Shown: one piece after another, positions 1 to 4,820 of the stretch
Layout: each line of letters begins with the position of its first letter
Numbering within the stretch: the first letter of the stretch is position 1
Assembly (NCBI GenBank): GCA_016191895.1
Contig: JACPVD010000193.1
Location: 1-5,026 of the forward strand
DNA: 5,026 bases
Direction: 5' to 3'
Source: Chloroflexota bacterium
Lineage (GTDB): Bacteria > Chloroflexota > Anaerolineae > Anaerolineales > Villigracilaceae
Position numbers and translations under genes: made by a program
The notes under the pieces: model-generated
What the model saw: the letters and a program-made list of their open reading frames with translations, nothing else
Told to the model about the DNA's origin: nothing
The model's database searches: none

Positions 1-1275
1 GCCAGCCCACAGCGGACCTTCAGCGGTCGGGGCGGCGGCGGGAGCGATGCCGTTCAGGAACGCCTGATTGTTGGCAGGCGGCGTGAAGGTGAGGAAGGCA
101 TCGAGCGCTTCCTGGCTCACACGGCTGGGAATGTTCGCGCCGAGAGCGGAGATCTTGCCCTGGGTTTCGGCGGTGGTCAGGGACTGAACGAGCGCCCAGG
201 CTTCTTCGGGGTGTTCGGTGTTGGCGTTGATCACATACGCGCCCCAGAACAGCCAGTTGCCCGGCGTGCCGTTGGGACCGGCGGGCAGTTCAACGACATC
301 CCAGTTGAAGTCCACGGTGCGGACACCCGGAGTCGCCCAGCGTCCGTTCTGGAACATGGCAACCTTGCCAGCGCGGAAGCCCGGTTCGGGGTCTTCGCCG
401 TAAGGCACAGCTACATCGTAGTCCTGATAAAGCGAGCGTTGGAAATCGAGACCGGCAAGCGATTCTTCGGTGTTGAGCGCGCAGGCGGTGCGGTCTTCAT
501 TAAAGAAGCCGCCGCCAGCAGCGTTCAACCAGACGCCGTAAGGACCCCACCAGGCGCTCGCGCCGTAACCGTAAATATCAGAGCTGAGGGCGCGGGTCGC
601 CTGGGACACTTCGAGGAAGGCTTCCCAGTCCCATTCGCCGTTGGCAGCCAGTTCGCGGGGATCGGCAGCGCCGGCTTCAGCGATCAGGTCGAGGTTCAGG
701 TAGAGCGCAAAAGTGGACACGTCGCGGGGCAGACCCCAGACCGCACCGGAGCCGTCGCCGGAAGCGCCGGTTTCAGGGTTGTAGGTCAGGTGGTACATGG
801 GACCTTCGTAGAAATCGGCGGCAGTGTAGCCATCGGTCGCGGCAGCGAGGTCGGCGGCGTTGAGGATCAGTCCGCGGGAGGCGAAATCAGCCACGTCGGT
901 TCCGGGAATCCAGAAGACATCCGGGGCGGTGCCGGCGGCAATTTCAGCGCGGAGTTGGTCCTGGTAGTTCGCGCCTTCGGAGCCGCCGGGTTCATAGGTT
1001 AATGTGATACCATCGAGTTGGGTATCGAGTTCAGTACTGATCTGGCTGTAAACGTCAATCTCTTCCTGATTGTCCGGGCGGGTGCGCCAGCGCAAGGCAA
1101 CATCAGCGCTCGATGCTTCGGTGGCGGGAGCTTCAGTTGCCGCTGGGGCTTCCGTCACCGCTGGCGCTTCAGTTTCAGCGGGGGCTTCGGTGGCAGCCGG
1201 GGAACCACAGGCAGCCAGCACAAAAGAGGCGATTACCAGCAGCCCCATGATCTTCAAAAGCAAATTCTTTTTCAT
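1..1275 (-). CDS. ABC transporter sugar-binding lipoprotein (family 1 extracellular solute-binding protein), C-terminus outside window
   Basis: This is the open 5' part (425 codons) of a secreted substrate-binding lipoprotein that captures a carbohydrate outside the membrane and delivers it to an ABC permease. It starts MKKNLLLKIMGLLVIASF, with a positively charged N-region, a hydrophobic core and a lipobox LAAC with the lipidated cysteine at residue 23. Residues 29-54 form a low-complexity TEAPAx-repeat linker, and the binding domain follows from about residue 58. Family 1 hallmarks include YQDQLRAEIAAGTAPDVFWIPG (about 104-125) in the N-lobe and a FRAGKVAMFQNGRW segment in the second half. 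The ATG is supported by AGGAG 8 nt upstream. The reading frame is open to the window edge, ending around EGPLWAG; homologues of this type usually run some tens of residues further. It lies 72 bp downstream of a LacI-type regulator on the same strand, which suggests a regulated sugar uptake operon. The ligand cannot be read from the sequence. Family assignment is firm and substrate unknown. Confidence 0.92.
   Translation of the reverse strand, partial: MKKNLLLKIMGLLVIASFVLAACGSPAATEAPAETEAPAVTEAPAATEAPATEASSADVALRWRTRPDNQEEIDVYSQISTELDTQLDGITLTYEPGGSEGANYQDQLRAEIAAGTAPDVFWIPGTDVADFASRGLILNAADLAAATDGYTAADFYEGPMYHLTYNPETGASGDGSGAVWGLPRDVSTFALYLNLDLIAEAGAADPRELAANGEWDWEAFLEVSQATRALSSDIYGYGASAWWGPYGVWLNAAGGGFFNEDRTACALNTEESLAGLDFQRSLYQDYDVAVPYGEDPEPGFRAGKVAMFQNGRWATPGVRTVDFNWDVVELPAGPNGTPGNWLFWGAYVINANTEHPEEAWALVQSLTTAETQGKISALGANIPSRVSQEALDAFLTFTPPANNQAFLNGIAPAAAPTAEGPLWAG
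1114..1191 (-). repeat. 18-bp in-frame tandem repeats encoding a TEAPAx linker
   Basis: Residues 29-54 of the lipoprotein read as three six-residue units T-E-A-P-A-(E/V/A), then a five-residue TEAPA and a partial TEA. At DNA level these are degenerate 18-bp repeats with differing third positions. They follow directly after the lipidated cysteine, so they probably form a flexible tether between the membrane anchor and the binding domain. Such Thr/Glu/Ala/Pro tethers are common in Chloroflexota binding lipoproteins. The copy number could vary between strains by slippage. Confidence 0.8.
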
Positions 1276-1283
1276 TTATTCTT

Positions 1284-1288
1284 CTCCT
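1284..1288 (-). promoter_or_regulatory. Ribosome binding site of the sugar-binding lipoprotein gene
   Basis: On the minus strand AGGAG lies 8 nt before the ATG at 1275. This is a well-placed Shine-Dalgarno core and fixes the start immediately before the lipoprotein signal peptide. Confidence 0.75.
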
Positions 1289-1347
1289 AGAAATTGGGCG
1301 AACAAATTGGCATACGGTTGGGTCGGGTTGGTCTTGCCTTTTGGGTA

Positions 1348-2367
1348 TTACGAGCTCAAATCACCTCCTTTTACAGTGGACTGACGCACAACCAACTGAG
1401 CGGGTAATTTAAGAACGGTCTGCTCAACGGTATTGTTTTGAATAAGGTCGATCAACTTTCGGATGGCTTCCTGCCCGATCAGGGGCATATCCTGCCGCAT
1501 GGTCGTCAGAGGCGGGTCGAAATAGGAAGACAAAGGCATATCGTCCACGCCGATGACCGAAAGCTGGTCCGGCACTTTCAAGTTGGCATCCCGCGCCGCG
1601 CGCATCACACCCATTGCCATGCGGTCATTCTGGGCAAAGACCGCCGTCGGCAGGTTTCCCTTCTTCACAAAGTCCGCCAGCGCATCGCTGCCAGAAGAAG
1701 CCGACCAATCCCCTTCAAAAACCAAAAACTGGTCGTACAAAATGCCAGTCTCTGCCAATGCAAGCTTAAAGCCCACAAGACGGTCCTGCGAACAATCCTC
1801 TTCCATCGGTCCGGTAACCAGACCGATGCGTTTATGCCCAAGCGAAATCAAATGTCGCGTGGCTTCGTATGCCACCTTCTCATCGTCCAATGAAATGGAG
1901 CAAACTTTCTCATCATGCGAACGAGCCCCCACGAACACAACCGGAAAGTTCTTTGGAATGTATTGATACCGGTCATCAGCATAGGGGTTGATGACGATCA
2001 ACCCATCCACGCGGCGGTGCCCCACCAACTCATCCACCAAACCCTGAAACGCCTGCGGGTCTGAAGCAGACGAGGAAAGCACGAAATAATTAAACTGCCG
2101 GGCTTCCACTTCTGCGCCTTCAATAACACTGGCAAAGGTATAGTCTGTAAGATTGGGGGAAATAATGGCAAACGTATGGGTCGAACCGCGCGCCATCGAA
2201 CGCGCGATCGCACTCGGGCGGTAGCCCAACTCCTCGATCGCCGCCTCCACCACCGCGCGGGTCTCCGGCAAAACATCCTCGCTGCCGTTGATGACGCGCG
2301 AAACGGTCTGGTGCGAAACACCCGCCTGGCGGGCAACATCACGAATGGTAGGACGGTTGATAGCCAT
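1348..2367 (-). CDS. LacI/GalR-family transcriptional regulator
   Basis: A 339-residue protein, the normal length for a LacI repressor. The N-terminal helix-turn-helix covers residues 7-27 (TIRDVARQAG, then VSHQTVSRVING), with H19, Q20 and R24 at the positions that contact operator bases in LacI. The hinge helix is at about 50-60 (RPSAIARSMARG); the family's usual intercalating leucine is replaced by methionine at 58. The periplasmic-binding-protein-like effector domain follows (about 65-335), with typical segments GLIVINPYADD, ISLGHKRIGLVTGP, AVFAQNDRMAMGVMRAA and SVIGVDDMPLSSYFDPPLTT. The effector is probably a sugar or sugar derivative, inferred from the downstream binding-protein gene. 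The start chosen is the ATG just before the HTH. No Shine-Dalgarno is visible ahead of it, so initiation may be SD-independent. Tandem palindromes at 2378-2401 between promoter and start suggest autorepression and control of the uptake gene downstream. Confidence 0.96.
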   Translation of the reverse strand: MAINRPTIRDVARQAGVSHQTVSRVINGSEDVLPETRAVVEAAIEELGYRPSAIARSMARGSTHTFAIISPNLTDYTFASVIEGAEVEARQFNYFVLSSSASDPQAFQGLVDELVGHRRVDGLIVINPYADDRYQYIPKNFPVVFVGARSHDEKVCSISLDDEKVAYEATRHLISLGHKRIGLVTGPMEEDCSQDRLVGFKLALAETGILYDQFLVFEGDWSASSGSDALADFVKKGNLPTAVFAQNDRMAMGVMRAARDANLKVPDQLSVIGVDDMPLSSYFDPPLTTMRQDMPLIGQEAIRKLIDLIQNNTVEQTVLKLPAQLVVRQSTVKGGDLSS

Positions 2368-2377
2368 TTGATTTAAT

Positions 2378-2401
2378 GTGACCGGTCACGTGAACGGTAA
2401 C
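2378..2401. promoter_or_regulatory. Tandem LacI-type operators
   Basis: Two abutting 12-bp elements: GTGACCGGTCAC (2378-2389, a perfect palindrome) and GTGAACGGTAAC (2390-2401, differing from it at two symmetric positions). Both have a central CG, the hallmark of LacI-family operators. They lie 11 to 34 bp upstream of the lacI-type ATG and overlap or follow the predicted transcription start, so a bound repressor would block initiation or clearance. That the adjacent regulator binds them is inferred from position and symmetry. Confidence 0.75.
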
Positions 2402-2404
2402 ATG

Positions 2405-2433
2405 AGTCTACAGAAAAATAACCCCCTTGTCAA
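2405..2433 (-). promoter_or_regulatory. Sigma70-type promoter of the LacI-family regulator gene
   Basis: Minus strand: a perfect -35 TTGACA (2433-2428), a 17-nt spacer, then a -10 TAGACT (2410-2405, 4 of 6 matches to TATAAT). The expected start of transcription is about 2397-2399, inside the second operator repeat, giving a leader of about 30 nt. The regulator and the sugar-binding lipoprotein gene are probably transcribed together from here, since no terminator is visible in the 72 bp between them. Confidence 0.7.
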
Positions 2434-2447
2434 GTAGGCAAAATCAA

Positions 2448-2771
2448 ATGGGAGGCAGGCGAAGACGCAGTATGGCTATACGACAAACCTCGACACCTGA
2501 TCTCCCGCGCCCCATGGATTTTTCTCACACAACCCGCGAAATCCAGGATGACCGAATCCGCATCGTCTACCATGGACAAAACCCCGCTTCCTCCTTAACC
2601 GCGGACTGGTCCGCCCACCCAGACTTTATCTCCCTCGAGCCGTTCCTCCCTGCCCCGCCCGCAGACGTAGACCTCGCCCGCATCAAATTTTTTAGCGCAC
2701 TCTATAAAACATCCACGTACAGCCAATTTAGCGCATGGTTCGCGGGAATACCTTTTTCTGCTGGGGTATAA
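2448..2771 (+). CDS. Hypothetical small protein of unknown function
   Basis: I do not recognise this protein. The frame is open for about 107 residues from the ATG at 2448. Other possible starts are the ATGs at 2472 and 2514 and a TTG at 2427; none has a convincing Shine-Dalgarno (AGG 9 nt before 2448; GGAGG 16 nt before 2472). From 2514 on, third positions are enriched in C, like genuine genes here, and no long competing frame is present, which argues weakly for coding. The N-terminus is arginine-rich (GGRRRRS), the middle carries a proline-rich stretch (FLPAPPADVD), and the end is aromatic (YSQFSAWFAGIPFSAGV). There is no signal peptide, membrane segment or known motif. Its stop codon lies inside the TATAAT ahead of scpA. 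It could be a real lineage-specific gene, a remnant, or non-coding. Confidence 0.38.
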   Translation: MGGRRRRSMAIRQTSTPDLPRPMDFSHTTREIQDDRIRIVYHGQNPASSLTADWSAHPDFISLEPFLPAPPADVDLARIKFFSALYKTSTYSQFSAWFAGIPFSAGV

Positions 2772-2772
2772 T
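2767..2772 (+). promoter_or_regulatory. Candidate -10 element of scpA (near-leaderless start)
   Basis: A perfect TATAAT ends 10 nt before the scpA ATG at 2783. With the usual 6-7 nt to the start of transcription, the mRNA would begin at about 2779, leaving a leader of only about 4 nt and no room for a Shine-Dalgarno. The 16-18 nt spacer positions upstream hold no recognisable -35 (GGGAAT at 17 nt). If real, this would be the promoter for scpA and the genes downstream. Confidence 0.55.
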
Positions 2773-2782
2773 TCGCGGGCTT

Positions 2783-3556
2783 ATGGAAGGATTTCTCGGC
2801 AATCAACTGCGCGGATACAAGGTTCAGACCTCGGTGTACGAAGGTCCACTCGACCTGTTATTGAGCCTGATCGAACGCGCCGAATTGGATATTACAGCCG
2901 TCTCGCTCGGATCGGTGACAGACCAATACCTCGCCCACCTGCAGGGATTGGAGCAATTGATTCCCGACGAGATTTCGGCGTTCCTGGTGATCGCCGCCAA
3001 ACTGGTGCAGATCAAGTCGGAGGCGCTCCTGCCGCGCCCGCCCGAACGCGAACCCGGAGAGGAAGACCCGGGTCAGTCGCTGGTGGAGCAATTGAAGCTA
3101 TACAAGCGCTACAAGGAAATTGCCGAATGGATGGAAGACAGACAGTCTGAAAACCTGCGCACTTTTCTGCGCGTCGCCCCGCCGCCCAAGGTGGAGCCAA
3201 AACTCGATCTCTCGAACCTGACGCTGGAGAAACTCCTTGGCGCGGCCGAGTCTGCGTTTGCAAAGGGAAATGACAAGAAGCCGCTGGGGACGGTCATCAC
3301 CCCGCCCAAGGTGACCATCCGCGAGAAGATCGACCTGATCACGAAGACCTTGAAGAACATCCAACGCATGACCTTCAGCGGGCTGATCGCCGATAAGGCA
3401 AGCCGGGTGGAGGTGGTCGTTACGTTTCTCGCCCTGTTGGAACTGGTCAAACGCTATCGCGTGACCGCAAGGCAGGACACGCTCTTCGGAGATATCGAAT
3501 TCGAACGCAGCGAGGATTGGAACGACGAGGAAGAAATCGAGATCGAGTTCGAGTAA
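2783..3556 (+). CDS. scpA: Segregation and condensation protein A (ScpA kleisin)
   Basis: ScpA is the kleisin subunit that bridges SMC heads and, with ScpB, forms bacterial condensin for chromosome organisation and segregation. The 257-residue product is of normal length. The diagnostic N-terminal domain is clear: YKVQTSVYEGPLDLLLSLIERAELD at residues 12-36, then TDQYLAHL (46-53) and the helix IPDEISAFLVIAAKLVQIKSEALLP (60-84), which corresponds to the region contacting the SMC neck. A charged linker follows (85-170). The C-terminal winged-helix region (about 176-238) includes FLALLELVKRYRVTARQDTLFGDI. The tail (239-257) is strongly acidic. The ATG at 2783 was chosen because the YKV...EGPLDLLL block normally starts within about 15 residues of the N-terminus; an in-frame ATG at 2735 would add an atypical 16-residue extension. 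No scpB, a frequent neighbour, follows here; a phosphatase gene comes 60 bp downstream instead. Confidence 0.95.
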   Translation: MEGFLGNQLRGYKVQTSVYEGPLDLLLSLIERAELDITAVSLGSVTDQYLAHLQGLEQLIPDEISAFLVIAAKLVQIKSEALLPRPPEREPGEEDPGQSLVEQLKLYKRYKEIAEWMEDRQSENLRTFLRVAPPPKVEPKLDLSNLTLEKLLGAAESAFAKGNDKKPLGTVITPPKVTIREKIDLITKTLKNIQRMTFSGLIADKASRVEVVVTFLALLELVKRYRVTARQDTLFGDIEFERSEDWNDEEEIEIEFE

Positions 3557-3604
3557 ACCGGCGTTCAATGGGCTTTATCTGAATAACCGACCCGCAGGCT
3601 GGAA

Positions 3605-3609
3605 AAGGA
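3605..3609 (+). promoter_or_regulatory. Ribosome binding site of the histidine phosphatase gene
   Basis: AAGGA lies 7 nt ahead of the ATG at 3617, a standard Shine-Dalgarno. The 60-bp gap after scpA shows no terminator hairpin, so read-through from scpA is likely. Confidence 0.7.
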
Positions 3610-3616
3610 ACCCCTC

Positions 3617-4243
3617 ATGACTTTATTGCTTCTCATTCGACATGGTGAAAATGAATACGTCAAGACCGGGAAAATGGCGGGACGAATTCCCGGCGTACAC
3701 CTGAATGAAAAGGGGCAGAAACAGGCTCAGGCGCTGGGTGAGGCGCTGCGCGAGACGCCGATCAAAGCCATTTACGCGAGTCCGCTCGAGAGGGCGATGG
3801 AGACTGCCGCGCCGATCGCTGAGTCGCACAAACTGGTCATCCAACAGGAAGCCGACCTGATGGATACCCATGTCGGCAAGTGGCAGGGAAAATCGTGGAA
3901 GCTGCTGGCGTTGAAAAAGGAATGGAAGATCGTGCAGAATGCGCCGTCGCGGTTTCGGTTTCCCGAGGGCGAGTCTTTTCCGGAATGTCAGCTGCGCATC
4001 GTCAATGTATTGGAACGGGCGATCAAAAAACACAACAAGCCGCAGGATATTGTGGCGGTGGTCTTTCATGCAGACCCGATCAAACTGGCGGTGGCGCATT
4101 TTATCGGAATGCCGCTCGATCACTTTCAACGGCTGGGGTGCGATACCGGCTCGCTGACCGCGATCCATGCGGGTGAAACGGGGGCGCATTTGGTGAAGAT
4201 GAATTACCGCCCGCCGTTCGATTTTTTGCCGAAGAAAAAATAA
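3617..4243 (+). CDS. Histidine phosphatase superfamily protein (probable phosphomutase/phosphatase, MSMEG_4193-like)
   Basis: A 208-residue member of the branch 1 histidine phosphatase (phosphoglycerate-mutase-like) superfamily, which transfers phosphate through a phosphohistidine. The RHGEN motif at 8-12 supplies the nucleophile H9. SPLERAMETA (55-64) gives the second phosphate-binding arginine R59, and H151 in FHADPIK (150-156) is the second catalytic histidine. The overall pattern, including AGRIPGVHLNEKG (21-33), FPEGES (115-120) and IGMPLDHFQRL (163-173), resembles the MSMEG_4193 subgroup; that is my recall, not a search. Two departures are visible: the general-acid position, usually Glu in LxExxxGxWxG, is Asp83 (LMDTHVGKWQG), and the usual HG after the second histidine is HA. 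The substrate is unknown; phosphosugar or nucleotide phosphatase activity is as likely as mutase. It ends in a lysine-rich tail and its TAA is separated from the next ATG by 1 nt, implying translational coupling. Confidence 0.92.
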   Translation: MTLLLLIRHGENEYVKTGKMAGRIPGVHLNEKGQKQAQALGEALRETPIKAIYASPLERAMETAAPIAESHKLVIQQEADLMDTHVGKWQGKSWKLLALKKEWKIVQNAPSRFRFPEGESFPECQLRIVNVLERAIKKHNKPQDIVAVVFHADPIKLAVAHFIGMPLDHFQRLGCDTGSLTAIHAGETGAHLVKMNYRPPFDFLPKKK

Positions 4244-4244
4244 C

Positions 4245-4820
4245 ATGCCGTGGATCAAGCAAATCCCGATTGAAGAGGCCACCGGCTTGTTGAAAGCCCA
4301 ATTCGACTCGGCGCTCAAACGCGCCGGGCGGGTGTGGCATATCGTTCACATCATGTCGCTTAATCCGCGCGCGATGCGCGACAGCATTGGTTTTTACGCC
4401 ACGATCATGATGGGCGATTCGCCGCTTTCGCGGATGCAGCGGGAAATGCTGGCGGTGGTCGTTTCGGTTGAAAATCATTGCCGCTACTGAACGCAATCTC
4501 ATGCGCATGACCTCCGTGTTGAGGTCGGAAAAATCTTGGATGATGTTGAAGCGGATGCATTCGTCCATGCTGTGGCGCGGGATTGGAAAACCGCGCCTCT
4601 TGCGGATGCAGACAAGGCGCTGTGTCAATTCGCCGCCAAGCTCACCCAGTCACCGGCGGGCATGTCACCCGCTGACTTGGACGAACTCCGCAAACACGGG
4701 TTCGATGACCGCGCCATTCACGATGCGACGCAGGTCATCAGTTATTTCAATTACATCAACCGCGTTGCAGACGCTCTCGGCGTTGAGCCGGAAGATTTTA
4801 TTCTGCCGTGGGGTAAATGA
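4245..4820 (+). CDS. AhpD-like peroxidase-related selenoprotein with in-frame UGA (CxxU)
   Basis: Read through the TGA at 4488-4490, this is one continuous 191-residue protein in a single frame, the usual length of the carboxymuconolactone decarboxylase/AhpD-type 'peroxidase-related' family. The N-terminus MPWIKQIPIEEATGLL, the SLNPRAMRDSIGFYATIM segment and SPLSRMQREMLAVVVSVENHC (59-79) are typical of that family. The active site reads C79-R-Y-U82-T-Q-S-H86, with the TGA exactly where the second Cys of CxxC is expected. The proton-relay residues fit too: E67 lies 12 residues before C79 and H86 lies 4 after U82, the same spacing as Glu118, Cys130, Cys133 and His137 of mycobacterial AhpD. The second half (LCQFAAKL, MSPADLDELRKHGFDDRAIHDATQVISYFNYINRVADALG, ending GVEPEDFILPWGK) is intact and family-like. 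A SECIS-like hairpin follows the TGA. Likely role: thiol/selenol peroxide reduction in the cytoplasm. It starts 1 nt after the phosphatase stop and overlaps the next gene by 4 nt. The alternative is a nonsense-mutated pseudogene, which the exact Cys position and hairpin argue against. Confidence 0.88.
4488..4490 (+). other. Selenocysteine codon (recoded UGA)
   Basis: An in-frame TGA at codon 82 of the AhpD-like gene. The codons on both sides are in the same frame and together rebuild the active site CxxU-xxx-H. The gene's true terminator is another TGA at 4818-4820, so TGA is not generally reassigned here. Confidence 0.85.
4508..4527 (+). promoter_or_regulatory. Bacterial SECIS-like stem-loop
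   Basis: GACCTC (4509-4514) pairs perfectly with GAGGTC (4521-4526), extended by a U-G pair (4508 with 4527), around a 6-nt loop CGTGTT (4515-4520). The stem begins about 18 nt and the loop about 25 nt after the UGA. Bacterial SECIS elements lie within the coding region just after the UGA, with an apical loop about 16-37 nt away carrying a G at one of its first two positions. Here the second loop base is G, followed by U. It is read through as codons for the segment DLRVEVGK. SelB would bind it; that is inferred from the structure. Confidence 0.8.

Noticed and set aside
211..1002. A 263-codon plus-strand ORF opposite the lipoprotein gene.
   Set aside because: It is a shadow: the minus strand encodes a clear solute-binding protein with lipobox and ribosome site; the plus-strand product is Gly/Val-rich with no domain.
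1276..1347. Possible terminator or separate promoter between the regulator and lipoprotein genes.
   Set aside because: No inverted repeat with a T-run and no paired -35/-10 found on the minus strand; co-transcription is simpler.
3098..3568. A 156-codon minus-strand ORF opposite scpA.
   Set aside because: It is antisense to the conserved ScpA coding region with no recognisable domain.
3623..4318. A 231-codon minus-strand ORF opposite the phosphatase gene.
   Set aside because: It mirrors a well-recognised histidine phosphatase and has no family features of its own.
4245..4490. Reading the AhpD-like gene as a pseudogene cut by a nonsense mutation.
   Set aside because: The TGA aligns with the active-site Cys position, the remaining 109 codons are intact and family-like, and a SECIS-like hairpin follows.
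4499..4510. Perfect 12-bp palindrome TCATGCGCATGA between the UGA and the hairpin.
   Set aside because: As RNA it would give only a 4-bp stem and it overlaps the first 3 bases of the better SECIS stem. As DNA there is no promoter nearby to make it an operator. Probably chance.
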